Assembly: GCF_036173065.1 (NCBI RefSeq)
Contig: NZ_CP108041.1
Span: forward strand, 62,001 to 126,000
Origin: Rhodococcus sp. NBC_00297
Lineage (GTDB): Bacteria > Actinomycetota > Actinomycetes > Mycobacteriales > Mycobacteriaceae
Length of the DNA stretch: 64,000 bases
Direction of reading: 5' to 3'
Below the pieces are notes generated by a model. The model searched no databases and was not told the origin of the DNA. It worked only from the letters and a program-made list of their open reading frames with translations. Of this stretch, positions 30,702 through 39,684 are shown in pieces (position 1 is the first letter of the stretch; each line of letters starts with the position of its first letter). Both the position numbers and the translations under genes were made by a program.

Positions 30702-31892
30702 GTGACTGTGGAACGACGCGTACTGATCACCGGGGCCAGCATCGCCGGCCCGACCCTCGCGTACTGGCTCGCGAGGTCGGGTCGTGCCGTGACGGTCGTC
30801 GAGCGCGCTCCGTCGCCTCGGCTCGGCGGGCAGAACATCGACATTCGTGGTCCCGGCCGCGAGGTCGTACGCCGCATGGGTCTGGAGGACGCTCTCTTCG
30901 CCGCGACCACGACGGAACAGGGCACCCGGTTCGTCGATCGACGGGGCGCGACGATCGCGGCGTTCCCGGCCGGTACGGCGGACAGCGGAGGCGCGACGGC
31001 CGAGCTGGAGATCCTCCGCGGCGAACTCGCGCGCATCCTCGTCGACGCGTCGGGACCGGACGTCGAGTACCGCTACGGCGACCGGGTCGTGGGCTGCGAT
31101 CAGGACGCCCACGGTGTCGACGTGACGTTCGAGCACGGCGCTCCCGAGCGCTACGACCTCGTGGTGTTCGCCGACGGAGTGCGGTCCGGGAGCCGGGAGA
31201 TCGTCTTTCCCGGCGAGGCCGTCACGCGAGATCTCGGGCTGTTCACCGCCTACGGGGTGCTCCCCCGCACCTCGGACGACGATGCATGGTGGCGCTGGTA
31301 CAACGCGACCGGCGGACGTGTGGCCGGCTTGCGCCCGGACAACCAGGGCACCACGCGCTTCAGCCTGTCCTGGTTGTCGGGGCCGACCGGCCTCGAGCGG
31401 GCAGGGCAGTCGGAGGTCGTCGCCGCCCTTCGGGCGACGTTCGCCGGCGCCGGCTGGGAGACTTCCCGCATCCTGGAGTCGCTCGATTCCGCCTCGGAGC
31501 TGTACGTCGACCGTCTCGCTCAGGTGCGCGCCCCACGGTGGTCGTCGGGCCGGGTCGCGATGGTGGGCGACGCGGCCTGGTGCGCGACTCCGGTGAGTGG
31601 GATGGGCACGACACTGGCGATCACCGGTGCCTACGTACTGGCCGCCGAACTCGCCCGCACCGATGATCACCGGGCCGCGTTCACGGCGTGGGACGCGCGG
31701 ATGCGGCCCTTCGTCGACACGGTGCAGTCGCTGCCGCCGGGAACGCCGAGGCTGGCGCACCCGAAGACGGCAGTGGGGCTCGCGGTCTTCAACTCTGCTG
31801 TGCGACTGGCCGGTTCGGCGCCGGTGCGAGCGCTGGCCGGCAGGTTCGGCGGCTCGGACGACGCGAACCTCGATCTGAGCGACTACCGCTGA
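30702..31892 (+). CDS. FAD-dependent aromatic-ring-type monooxygenase
   Basis: 396 residues. N-terminal ITGASIAGPTLAYWLARSG is a variant of the GxGxxG FAD fold. The GGQNIDIRGPGREVVRRMG block and the second FAD motif in GRVAMVGDAAWCATPVSGMG (GD...P) place it in the PHBH/UbiH-like, TetX-like group of flavin monooxygenases. It hydroxylates an unknown aromatic or drug-like substrate with NAD(P)H and O2. GTG start. The 3' end overlaps the VOC gene on the other strand by 10 bases. Confidence 0.9.
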   Translation: MTVERRVLITGASIAGPTLAYWLARSGRAVTVVERAPSPRLGGQNIDIRGPGREVVRRMGLEDALFAATTTEQGTRFVDRRGATIAAFPAGTADSGGATAELEILRGELARILVDASGPDVEYRYGDRVVGCDQDAHGVDVTFEHGAPERYDLVVFADGVRSGSREIVFPGEAVTRDLGLFTAYGVLPRTSDDDAWWRWYNATGGRVAGLRPDNQGTTRFSLSWLSGPTGLERAGQSEVVAALRATFAGAGWETSRILESLDSASELYVDRLAQVRAPRWSSGRVAMVGDAAWCATPVSGMGTTLAITGAYVLAAELARTDDHRAAFTAWDARMRPFVDTVQSLPPGTPRLAHPKTAVGLAVFNSAVRLAGSAPVRALAGRFGGSDDANLDLSDYR

Positions 31893-32296
31893 CGCTGCTG
31901 GATGCGGATCAGGTTGCCCGCGGGATCACGCACCGCGCAGTCCCGGATCCCGTAGGGCTGGTCGGTCGGTTCCTGCACGATGTCGGCATCCGCGGCCTGG
32001 AGTGCATCGAAGGTCGCCTCGAGGTCGTCGCTCGCGAGCAGGATGCCGCCGTACGTGCCCTTGGCCATCATCTCGGTGATGGTGCGGCGCTCGTCCTCGG
32101 TGATGGCGGGGTCGACCGCGGGCGGTGTCAGAACGATGGCGGTGTCCGGCTGCCCGGGCGGGCCGACGGTGAGCCACCGCAGGTTCTCGTACCCGACGTC
32201 GAGGCGGACCTCGAAGCCGAGAAGGTCGCGGTAGAAGGCCAGTGCGGCCTCCGGATCGTCCTGCGGGAGGAAGCTGGAGGCGATGGTGAGTGTCAT
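31883..32296 (-). CDS. VOC-family (glyoxalase/bleomycin-resistance fold) protein
   Basis: 137 residues. DPEAALAFYRDLLGFEVRLDVG and QEPTDQPYGIRDCAVRDPAGNLIRI are the two beta-alpha-beta-beta-beta motifs of the vicinal oxygen chelate fold; the second ends in the conserved D-P-x-G-N. It may be a dioxygenase, isomerase or binding protein. It is last in a likely TetR-AraC-VOC operon, with gaps of 11 and 10 bases. Confidence 0.9.
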   Translation of the reverse strand: MTLTIASSFLPQDDPEAALAFYRDLLGFEVRLDVGYENLRWLTVGPPGQPDTAIVLTPPAVDPAITEDERRTITEMMAKGTYGGILLASDDLEATFDALQAADADIVQEPTDQPYGIRDCAVRDPAGNLIRIQQRQR

Positions 32297-32306
32297 GGCG
32301 ACGACA

Positions 32307-32750
32307 CTAGGTTCGCCTTACGCGGTCCGCTTCTCGATTCCTGATCGGTCGGGTGACCACCTTCTCGACACACGACGGCGCGCCGGCCTCCGTGGACTGG
32401 TTCTGCTGCCGATACGTGGACGGGGACAGTCCGGTCAGTTCGGAGAACCGGGTGCTGAAGGTGCCCAGTGAGGAGCACCCCACGGTGAAGCAGATCTCCG
32501 TCACCGACCTCTCCGACCCCCGGAGCAGCGCCATGGCTCGTTCGATGCGCCGCGTCATCAGGTACGCGTAGGGCGACTCTCCGTACGCGGCGCGGAACTG
32601 CCGGCTCAGGTGCCCCGCGGACACGTGCGCGTCGCGCGCCAGGGTCTCGAGGTTCAGTGGCGTGGCGTACTCGCGGTCCATTCGATCCCGTACTCGACGG
32701 AGACGACGCAGATCGTCGAGGTGTCGCGAGTCCGCACCGGTGTCGGTCAC
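32307..32750 (-). CDS. AraC-family regulator, HTH domain only
   Basis: 147 residues. Nearly the whole protein is the double HTH: LNLETLARDAHVSAGHLSRQ and SVTEICFTVGCSSLGTFSTR. It resembles the short regulators that pair with VOC genes in actinobacteria. No ligand domain is present. It probably controls the VOC gene that follows. Confidence 0.9.
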   Translation of the reverse strand: MTDTGADSRHLDDLRRLRRVRDRMDREYATPLNLETLARDAHVSAGHLSRQFRAAYGESPYAYLMTRRIERAMALLRGSERSVTEICFTVGCSSLGTFSTRFSELTGLSPSTYRQQNQSTEAGAPSCVEKVVTRPIRNREADRVRRT

Positions 32751-32761
32751 GCGTCCTCCTC

Positions 32762-33352
32762 TCAGGAATGCCGCAGCAGTCCGTGCAGTGCGCGCATGCA
32801 GAGATCATGCACCTCGTCGGCCGAGATCGACTGCCGGTCCACCCAGTCCACGCACACGGCGCGAACGAACGACACCCACCCGGCCACGGCGACCCGAGTC
32901 ACCTCGTCCGCGCCCTCGTCGGGTCCCAGAGCCGCCAGGATCCGCTGCTGCTGCGTCTCGAACTCGGCCGTGAGGATCGCCTGGATACCGACGTCGCCCG
33001 ACATCGTTCCTCGATTGATGGCCCGTAGTCCGTGAGCGTGATCGGTGGAGTAGCGGATGTAGGCGCGCAGTCCGGCGGACACCTGGTGCTCGACGGGCAG
33101 CGTGGTGTCGGGAGCCGTGATCTCGACCATCCGAGCGGATTCGAGCCGGATGATGTCGGCGAAGAAATCCCTCTTGGACGAGAAGTAGTGATACATCAGC
33201 CCACGCGAGACGCCGGCCAGGTCGGCGACCTCCTCGATCCACACCTCGTCGTAGGGCCGTTCCGCGAACAGTCGTGACCCGATTTCGAGCAACTGGTGCC
33301 GACGCTGATCGGGTGACAGGCGTTTGCGGGGAGAGGTCATGACCTGCGCCAT
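32762..33352 (-). CDS. TetR-family repressor
   Basis: 196 residues. The N-terminal HTH is RLFAERPYDEVWIEEVADLAGVSRGLMYHYFSSKRDFF (residues about 28-65), and the C-terminal half is the helical ligand domain. It is divergent from the P450 at 33457. An imperfect 20-bp palindrome in the gap overlaps the P450 -35, so it probably represses that gene and perhaps itself. Confidence 0.92.
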   Translation of the reverse strand: MAQVMTSPRKRLSPDQRRHQLLEIGSRLFAERPYDEVWIEEVADLAGVSRGLMYHYFSSKRDFFADIIRLESARMVEITAPDTTLPVEHQVSAGLRAYIRYSTDHAHGLRAINRGTMSGDVGIQAILTAEFETQQQRILAALGPDEGADEVTRVAVAGWVSFVRAVCVDWVDRQSISADEVHDLCMRALHGLLRHS

Positions 33353-33371
33353 GTTACGGGACTGCTCGTGA

Positions 33372-33402
33372 TACTTGACACGCGTTCAGTAGGGGGTACC
33401 GT
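33372..33402 (+). promoter_or_regulatory. P450 promoter with TetR-like operator
   Basis: -35 TTGACA (33375-33380) and -10 TACCGT (33397-33402) are 16 bases apart. The imperfect palindrome TACTTGACACGCGTTCAGTA (33372-33391), symmetric at 14 of 20 positions, covers the -35. The divergent TetR gene lies 20 bases away. Confidence 0.55.
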
Positions 33403-33456
33403 CCGCTGTTGTATCCCGGTTCAGTACGCCGGCCACCCACGCGAAAGGGTCCGACC

Positions 33457-34842
33457 GTGGTCACCACGATCTCGTCCACTTCTCCGCTTCCCCATCCCCC
33501 TCGACGACTCCCGGTGCTGGGCGACGTGCTGGGCGTACACGCGAGCACCCCGGTGCAGGACTCGGTGGCGCTGGCCGCGCAGCTGGGCCCCATCTTCGAG
33601 CGGGTGGTCCTGGGGCGCCGGTTCGTGATCGTGTCGGGCGCCGATCTCGTGGAGGAACTCAGCGACGAGTCGCGGTTCGTCAAGCACGTGGCACCCGCGG
33701 TCGCCGGACTTCGCTCGATCGGCGGGGACGGACTGTTCACGGCGTACTCGCACGAACCGAACTGGCGCAAGGCCCACGATCTCCTCCGGCCGGCGTTCAC
33801 GCAGTCGGCCATGCGGAGCTACCACGACATCATGGTGGACGTCGCCGGACAGCTGGTGTCGCACTGGTCGTCCCGTGATCGGGTCGACGTCTCCTCGGAC
33901 ATGACCAAGTTGACGCTCGAGACCATCGGCCGCACCGGGTTCAGCTACAGCTTCGACTCGTTCACCCGCGCCGAGACGCACCCGTTCGTCCGGGCCATGG
34001 TGCGGACCCTGCAGCACAACCAGCGCCGCGCACTGCTGCCGCTCCCCGTCGTCGGCGACCTGGTGTTCCGGCGTCGCGAACGGCGGAACGATGCCGACAA
34101 GGCCTTCATGGCCGAGTTGCTCGACGACATCGTGCGGGCCCGCCGGGACGGTGAGACGAGCGGCGACGGCGATCTGCTGGACATCATGCTCCAGGCGGCA
34201 CGCGACGGTGATCCCAACGCGCTGGACGAGGTGAACATCCGGCATCAGATCGTCACCTTCCTCATCGCCGGACACGAGACGACCTCCGGCTCACTGTCGT
34301 TCGCCCTGTACTACCTGTCGAGGCATCCCGAGATGTGGGCTCGGGCGCGTGCGGAGGTGGACGAGGTGTGGGGTGCGGACACGCCGTCCTTCGAGCAGGT
34401 GGCGAAGTTGCGCTTCGTCCGACGGGTTCTCGACGAGGGACTGCGCCTGTGGCCGACGGCCCCCGGTTACGCGCGGGAGGCACGCCACGACACGACGGTC
34501 GGCGGGCGTCCCATGGCAGCGGGCGACTGGGCCCTGGTGCTCATCCCCGGTCTGCATCGCGATCCCGTATGGGGGCCGGATCCCGAGGTGTTCGACCCGG
34601 ACCGCTTCCTGTCGGCGAACGTGCGGGCCAGGCCGCCGCACGCCTACAAGCCGTTCGGCACGGGCGAGCGTGCCTGCATCGGGCGCCAGTTCGCTCTCCA
34701 CGAGTCGCTGCTGGTGCTGGGCACGATCCTCCAGACCTTCGACGTCGCTCCCGATCCGGGCTACGAGCTCGCCATCGAGGAACGCCTCACCCTCATGCCG
34801 GCCGGGTTCGAGCTCGAGGTGGCTCGGCGCGACCGCAGCTGA
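33457..34842 (+). CDS. Cytochrome P450 (CYP102 haem-domain-like)
   Basis: 461 residues. The I-helix oxygen motif is AGHETTSG, ExxR is EGLR in LDEGLRLWPTAP, and the haem-binding loop is FGTGERACIGRQ with Cys407. The sequence of this loop and the overall length resemble the haem domain of fatty-acid hydroxylases of the CYP102 type, but no reductase domain is fused. It therefore needs a separate ferredoxin and reductase; none lies nearby. GTG 33457 is used. It is probably regulated by the divergent TetR. Confidence 0.93.
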   Translation: MVTTISSTSPLPHPPRRLPVLGDVLGVHASTPVQDSVALAAQLGPIFERVVLGRRFVIVSGADLVEELSDESRFVKHVAPAVAGLRSIGGDGLFTAYSHEPNWRKAHDLLRPAFTQSAMRSYHDIMVDVAGQLVSHWSSRDRVDVSSDMTKLTLETIGRTGFSYSFDSFTRAETHPFVRAMVRTLQHNQRRALLPLPVVGDLVFRRRERRNDADKAFMAELLDDIVRARRDGETSGDGDLLDIMLQAARDGDPNALDEVNIRHQIVTFLIAGHETTSGSLSFALYYLSRHPEMWARARAEVDEVWGADTPSFEQVAKLRFVRRVLDEGLRLWPTAPGYAREARHDTTVGGRPMAAGDWALVLIPGLHRDPVWGPDPEVFDPDRFLSANVRARPPHAYKPFGTGERACIGRQFALHESLLVLGTILQTFDVAPDPGYELAIEERLTLMPAGFELEVARRDRS

Positions 34843-34867
34843 CGTGAGGATCCCGCACACTGGTCCC

Positions 34868-35422
34868 ATGCGATCGCGCGGCAAGATCATGGAGGCCACC
34901 CTCGAGGTGATCGCGGAGCACGGTTTCGACGGCGTCACCATCGCGGGTGTGTCCGCCGCTGCCGGGGTCTCCCGACAGACCGTGTACTCCATCTTCGGCA
35001 CGCGCGAGGTGTTGGTGACCCGCACGATGGAGCATTTGGCGGTCGAGGTCATGACCGAGATCCGGTCGCGCCTCGACGGCCCGGAGACCGTGCGCGACTA
35101 CGTCGTGGAGATGGTGATCGGTGGTCGGCGGGCGGTGCGCGACATTCCCGCGATGGGAGCGCTGCTGCGGTTGGACGGCATCAACCCGGTGCTGCATCCC
35201 GATGTCGTCCAGCACGCCATTCCCGTCGTGCGAGATCTACTGTCCCCGCTGACCGCACTCGACCCCCGGGTCGCGGCGGTGTTGGACGACATCGTCCTCA
35301 TCACCACTCGTCTCGGACTGTCCGTCGTGCTCTTCGACGATCCGTCCATCGCGGACGACGACGACCTCCGCGCCTTCCTCCTGCGGTGGCTCCCGGCGTC
35401 GATGACCGTGCCGCCGGAGTGA
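34868..35422 (+). CDS. TetR-family regulator
   Basis: 184 residues. HTH IAGVSAAAGVSRQTVYSIFG is near residues 22-41, after IMEATLEVIAEHGFDGVT. The C-terminal domain is helical and unrelated to the TetR at 32762. It lies 25 bases after the P450 and could be co-transcribed with it. Target unknown. Confidence 0.9.
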   Translation: MRSRGKIMEATLEVIAEHGFDGVTIAGVSAAAGVSRQTVYSIFGTREVLVTRTMEHLAVEVMTEIRSRLDGPETVRDYVVEMVIGGRRAVRDIPAMGALLRLDGINPVLHPDVVQHAIPVVRDLLSPLTALDPRVAAVLDDIVLITTRLGLSVVLFDDPSIADDDDLRAFLLRWLPASMTVPPE

Positions 35423-35441
35423 CGGGCTTCACCTCGTGACC

Positions 35442-35471
35442 TTGACACCTGGTGCCAGAACTGTCTAACTT
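35442..35471 (+). promoter_or_regulatory. Promoter of secreted lipase gene
   Basis: TTGACA (35442-35447) and TAACTT (35466-35471) are 18 bases apart, with the start codon 42 bases further on. Both hexamers fit the housekeeping actinobacterial pattern. Confidence 0.5.
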
Positions 35472-35513
35472 CAGGGCGCCTGCCGGGGGGTCCGTGCAGC
35501 GGGAAGGAAGTCG

Positions 35514-36794
35514 ATGACACTGTCACGCAGTCTGATCGTCGGAGCCGTGCTCGTGGCGTTGGTCGGTGTCGCACCCGCACTCGCCGACGCAGCCCCCGGT
35601 GACGACTTCTACTCCCCACCGACGGACGTCGCGGGTGCGCCGGGCACGGTGCTCCGCACCGAGCCGATGTCGCTCTTTCTCGCTGCGCCGGGAGTGGACG
35701 GTCGCTATCCCGCCACCGCGCAGCGCGTCATGTACACCTCGCGGACCGAGAACGACGAGCCCGTCGCGGTGACCGGAACGTTCATCGACTCGGCCGTTCC
35801 CTGGCGCGGCGTCGGCCCCAGACCCACCGTCGTGGTCGCTCCGGGGACGGTGGGGCAGGGCGACCAGTGCGCGCCGTCGCGGGCGTTCCCGCTCGGGCTG
35901 AACCTCACGACGGACCCCCTGTCCCTCTCGGCGAACCAGGAACTCGTGTCGTCGACGCTCTGGGGGTCGATGGGCGCGCGCGTCTTCGTGACCGACTACA
36001 TCGGTCTCGGCACGCCGGGATTGCACACCTACGTCAACCGGCCGGAGGAGGCGCACGCGGTGCTCGACGGCGCGCGAGCGGCGAACGCGCTGGCGGGCGA
36101 CCCCGACTCCCCCATCGGTCTCTGGGGCTATTCGCAGGGCGGCGGCGCCACCGCCGCCGCGGCCGAGTCGGCGGCGAGTTACGCACCGGAACTGAACATC
36201 AAGGGCACGTGGGCGGGCGCACCGACGGCCGACCTGCTCGACGTGCTGAACACGGTGGACGGCACTCTCATCGGCGGAGTCATCGGGTACGCACTGAACG
36301 GAGTCCTCGAGCGAAACCCGTCGTTGCGGGCCCGCGTCGAGGAGCGCGTCTCCGATCACGGCAAGACGGTGCTGAACGACCTGTCGACCCAGTGCATCGC
36401 CGACACGATCCTGACGTATCCGTTCCTGCGCACCGAGACGCTGACGAAGGACGGTCGCTCGATGTCCGAGAATCTGAGATCCGTGCCCGAGGCCGGTCCC
36501 ATCTTCGAGAAGCTGCGTACCGGCACCCTGCGGCCGTCGGCCCCGGTGTTGATCACCAGCGGCATCAACGACGACACGGTGCCGTACGGGCAGGCGCGGG
36601 AGTTGGCGGAGGAGTGGTGCGGCCAGGGTGCGTCGGTGACGTTCCGGTCGAACCCGCTGCCGCCGATCCTGCCGGGTGCGGTGCTGCCCAACCACTTCGG
36701 TCCGCAGATCATCGACGGCTACGGCGGTGCGGCCGCGGCGTACCTGATGGACAGGTTCGCCGACGTACCCACCGAAGGGTGCGACATCGCCTGA
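35514..36794 (+). CDS. Secreted lipase (secretory lipase/LIP family)
   Basis: 426 residues. A signal peptide of about 27 residues ends in ADAAPG. DDFYSPPTDVAGAPGTVLRT is the LIP-family opening. The nucleophile elbow GYSQGG is in IGLWGYSQGGGATAAAAES. DDTVPYGQARELAEEWC and the His in VLPNHFGPQI complete a likely catalytic triad. It is an exported esterase or triacylglycerol lipase, related to the hydrolase at 22545 but with a signal peptide. It has its own promoter, and a hairpin lies after the stop, so it is monocistronic. Confidence 0.92.
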   Translation: MTLSRSLIVGAVLVALVGVAPALADAAPGDDFYSPPTDVAGAPGTVLRTEPMSLFLAAPGVDGRYPATAQRVMYTSRTENDEPVAVTGTFIDSAVPWRGVGPRPTVVVAPGTVGQGDQCAPSRAFPLGLNLTTDPLSLSANQELVSSTLWGSMGARVFVTDYIGLGTPGLHTYVNRPEEAHAVLDGARAANALAGDPDSPIGLWGYSQGGGATAAAAESAASYAPELNIKGTWAGAPTADLLDVLNTVDGTLIGGVIGYALNGVLERNPSLRARVEERVSDHGKTVLNDLSTQCIADTILTYPFLRTETLTKDGRSMSENLRSVPEAGPIFEKLRTGTLRPSAPVLITSGINDDTVPYGQARELAEEWCGQGASVTFRSNPLPPILPGAVLPNHFGPQIIDGYGGAAAAYLMDRFADVPTEGCDIA

Positions 36795-36817
36795 CGGTCG
36801 GTTCGGGTCACCGACCG
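36795..36817 (+). terminator. Terminator-like hairpin after lipase
   Basis: CGGTCGGT, a 7-base loop, then ACCGACCG, starting at the base after the lipase stop codon. The stem is 8 bp, without a U-tract. Confidence 0.55.
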
Positions 36818-36832
36818 CGGTCGGCTCGGTCA

Positions 36833-36861
36833 TTGTCGCGGACGGCGATCAGCCATAGTGT
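36833..36861 (+). promoter_or_regulatory. Promoter of ALDH-MpaB operon
   Basis: TTGTCG (36833-36838) and TAGTGT (36856-36861) are 17 bases apart, 43 bases before the ATG. The -35 is weak. No operator was recognised. Confidence 0.4.
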
Positions 36862-36904
36862 CACCGATCACAGTGGATCATTCGGCTGACTGAGGGGTAC
36901 ACAC

Positions 36905-38353
36905 ATGACGGTCCAGCACTCTCCGGAACGCACCGCGGCACCGACGCCGTCCGACGGAGAGGTGCACGCGGCCGTCGCCCGCGCGCGTGACGCGGCACTG
37001 TGGTGGGGCGCTCTCGATTTCACGGATCGCAAGGGGTGGCTGCTCGAGTTCCGATCCAGGATCGCCCGGACGTCGGGGTCGCTCGTCGACACCGTGCGCG
37101 AGGAGACGGGCAAGCCGAAGGACGACGCTCTGCTCGAGGTCATGCTGGCGGTGGAGCATCTCACGTGGGCCGCGAAGAACGCGCGACGTGTCCTGCGGGA
37201 GCGGTCCGTCTTCCCGGGTCTGGTGAGCATCAATCACGCTGCCTCCGTGCGGTATCAACCGATGGGTGTCGTCGGCGTGATCGGCCCGTGGAACTATCCG
37301 GTCTACACACCGATGGGGTCGCTCGCGTACTCGATGGCCGCCGGCAACGCCGTCGTCTTCAAGCCCAGCGAGCTCACTCCCCGCACCGGCACCTGGCTGG
37401 CCGACGCCTGGGCGTCGCTGGCGGCGCCGCACCAGGTGCTCCAGACCGTCACCGGCGACGGTCGGGTCGGCGAGGCGCTGTGCCGCTCGGGAGTGGACAA
37501 GCTCGCCTTCACCGGGTCCACCGCGACGGCGAAGAAGGTCATGGCGGTGTGCGCGGAGACGCTCACGCCGATCGTGGTCGAGGGCGGCGGCAAGGACGCG
37601 CTCATCGTCGACGCCACCGCCGACCTCGAGGCCGCGGCGACCTTCGCCGCGTTCGGCGCCATGGGCAACGCGGGCCAGACCTGCGCGGGTGTGGAGCGCA
37701 TCTACGTGGTCGAGGAGGTCGCCGATCGTTTCGTGGACATCCTGACCTCCCGTGTACGCGACCTCCGGGTCGGCGACGCGGACGATGCGCAGTACGGACG
37801 CATGACGTTGCCGAAGCAGGTCGACATCGTGCGGGACCAGGTCGAGGACGCCCTGGCGCGCGGTGGTCGCGCCGTCGTGGGCGGACTCGAATCCGTCCGG
37901 GCGCCGTACGTCGATCCCATCGTGCTGCTCGACGTGCCGGAGGACAGCTCGGCCGTCGCCGAGGAGACATTCGGTCCGACCGTGGTGGTCAACCGCGTCC
38001 GTGATCTCGACGAGGGCATCGAGCGGGCCAACGCCTCGAAGTACGGGCTGGGCGCGTCGGTCTTCACCGCGTCGAAGGCCGCGGCCGAGCGGGCGGCGGA
38101 CCGGCTCCGCGTCGGAGTGGTGACGGTCAACTCCGTGCTGGGCTTCGCAGCGGTGGGCGCGCTGCCGTTCGGCGGAGTCGGCGACTCGGGCTTCGGACGG
38201 ATCCACGGCGCCGACGGGTTGCGGGAGTTCTCCCGGGTGAAGTCGGTGACGAAGCAACGCTTCGCCGCCCCGCTGGGCCTGGTGACGATGACGCGCAAGC
38301 GACGCGACGTCGCGGTCGCGCGCCTGTTGCTGACCAAGGTCTACGGGCGATGA
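36905..38353 (+). CDS. NAD(P)-dependent aldehyde dehydrogenase
   Basis: 482 residues. VIGPWNYPVYTPMGSLAYS is the cofactor-binding loop, VEGGGKDALIV holds the general-base Glu, and the catalytic Cys260 is in GNAGQTCAGVERIYV. LPFGGVGDSGFGRIHG is the usual C-terminal block. It resembles long-chain or coniferyl-type aldehyde dehydrogenases of actinobacteria. It oxidises an aldehyde to the acid. Four-base ATGA overlap with the next gene. Confidence 0.93.
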   Translation: MTVQHSPERTAAPTPSDGEVHAAVARARDAALWWGALDFTDRKGWLLEFRSRIARTSGSLVDTVREETGKPKDDALLEVMLAVEHLTWAAKNARRVLRERSVFPGLVSINHAASVRYQPMGVVGVIGPWNYPVYTPMGSLAYSMAAGNAVVFKPSELTPRTGTWLADAWASLAAPHQVLQTVTGDGRVGEALCRSGVDKLAFTGSTATAKKVMAVCAETLTPIVVEGGGKDALIVDATADLEAAATFAAFGAMGNAGQTCAGVERIYVVEEVADRFVDILTSRVRDLRVGDADDAQYGRMTLPKQVDIVRDQVEDALARGGRAVVGGLESVRAPYVDPIVLLDVPEDSSAVAEETFGPTVVVNRVRDLDEGIERANASKYGLGASVFTASKAAAERAADRLRVGVVTVNSVLGFAAVGALPFGGVGDSGFGRIHGADGLREFSRVKSVTKQRFAAPLGLVTMTRKRRDVAVARLLLTKVYGR

Positions 38354-39216
38354 CCACCCTCCCCCGGCCGCGCTTCGGGCGGTTCGGGTGGGTGCGGGTG
38401 ATCGACGAGCTGGATCCGGTGGCGGACGCGGCCACCGTCCTCAAGATCACGGCGGGCTGCGAGTTTCCCTGGGACTACCAGCGCGCGTTGGAGTTCGCGC
38501 TGTTCCGCACGTACTGCGTGCCCACCATCTCGGCGTTGCTCCGCAGGACGGGAGAGTTCGAGCACCGCCCCCAGAAGCGGTACGACGACACCGCACTGCT
38601 GATGTCGGAACTCGTGGAACACGGGTACGACTCCGAGCGCGGGCGCGCGTCGCTCCGCGCGGTCAACCGCATGCACGCGCGCCACGACATCTCGAACGAC
38701 GACATGCTGTACGTGCTCTCCACCTTCGCGTTCGATCCGCTGGACTGGATCGACCGCTACGGGTGGCGGCGCCTGCATCCGCACGAACGGATCGCGAGCG
38801 TCGCGTTCTACCGCGAGGTCGGGATCCGGATGGGCATCCGGGAGATTCCCGCGTCGACAGCCGACTTCCACGCCTTCAAGGTGCGGTACGAGCGCGAGCG
38901 GTTCGTCTACTCCGACGACAACAGGGCCATCGGCGAGTACACCCGCGACCTGCTGGCGTCGTGGTACCCGCGCCCGGTCCGCTCCGCGGTGCGCGGCGCC
39001 GTGCTGTCGATGATCGATCAGGACATGACCCGCGCCTTCGGGTTCGGCGACCCGATTCCCGCCGTGCGCCCGGCACTCGAGTCGGCGCTGCAGGCCCGAG
39101 GCCGCGTGGAGCGTCTGCTGCCCAAGCGGACGGCATCGCGGTCGGCGCAGGATCCGCGCAACCGGACGTACCCCGGGTATCCGCAGGGCTACCACCCGAG
39201 CGACCTGGGTGTCTGA
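38350..39216 (+). CDS. MpaB/rubber-oxygenase-family (DUF2236) protein
   Basis: 288 residues. It resembles the ER-bound-oxygenase/MpaB/Lcp fold family: DYQRALEFALFRTYCVPTIS early, EHRPQKRYDDTALLMSELVE, then VNRMHARHDISNDDMLYVLSTF with His-based haem-ligand candidates. Members bind haem b and cleave or oxidise hydrophobic substrates; most are uncharacterised. Translational coupling with the aldehyde dehydrogenase suggests that the ALDH removes an aldehyde product. That link is inference. Confidence 0.85.
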   Translation: MTTLPRPRFGRFGWVRVIDELDPVADAATVLKITAGCEFPWDYQRALEFALFRTYCVPTISALLRRTGEFEHRPQKRYDDTALLMSELVEHGYDSERGRASLRAVNRMHARHDISNDDMLYVLSTFAFDPLDWIDRYGWRRLHPHERIASVAFYREVGIRMGIREIPASTADFHAFKVRYERERFVYSDDNRAIGEYTRDLLASWYPRPVRSAVRGAVLSMIDQDMTRAFGFGDPIPAVRPALESALQARGRVERLLPKRTASRSAQDPRNRTYPGYPQGYHPSDLGV

Positions 39217-39222
39217 TCAGGA

Positions 39223-39591
39223 TCAGCGCAGTCGTTCCGCGTCCTTGGCCAGGGTGACCAACCGGTCGCAGAGTTCGGCGAGTTCGGCCGCGTCGGCGCC
39301 CTCCGCGACGGCCGTGGCCACGTCCTCGGCGGCGCACCGGACTCCGAACGCGCGATCGGCGGCGGCACCGGCCTCGGCCTCCGTGAGCACCACGGCGTCG
39401 TCCGCGACGACGGTGTCCTTCAGCGACGTCCGCTGTTCGTAGGCACGCTGACGGCAGGACTGACGGCAGTACCGTCGGCGCCGGCCCGCAGCGCCCTCGA
39501 CCACCGGCCGACCGCACCACAGACACGTGCTCGGGCGCCGTGCGCGGGACCGACCGATCCCACCGTCCACAGTCCCGGATTCACCCCGCAT
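39223..39591 (-). CDS. Small zinc-finger-like conserved protein next to rbpA
   Basis: 122 residues. CLWCGRPV and RRRYCRQSCRQRAYEQR form a compact four-cysteine zinc-ribbon-like site, followed by an acidic, Ala-rich helical tail. The start is taken at ATG 39591 because the upstream in-frame sequence overlaps the rbpA promoter. Similar short proteins occur widely in actinobacteria, with no known role. It is divergent from rbpA. Confidence 0.7.
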   Translation of the reverse strand: MRGESGTVDGGIGRSRARRPSTCLWCGRPVVEGAAGRRRRYCRQSCRQRAYEQRTSLKDTVVADDAVVLTEAEAGAAADRAFGVRCAAEDVATAVAEGADAAELAELCDRLVTLAKDAERLR

Positions 39592-39658
39592 CGACCCGAC
39601 GATACCGACGTGCGCGGACTCTGCCGCATCACCGGTTAGAATGGGGTGTTCGCGTGCG

Positions 39659-39684
39659 GGAACGTTCCGCGCACCACGCGCGTT
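39659..39684 (+). promoter_or_regulatory. SigR/SigH-type redox promoter of rbpA
   Basis: GGAAC (39659-39663), 18 bases, then GTT (39682-39684). This is the spacing and sequence of promoters read by the thiol-stress sigma factors SigR (Streptomyces) and SigH (mycobacteria). rbpA belongs to the SigR regulon in Streptomyces. The element lies 50 bases before the ATG. Confidence 0.55.
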
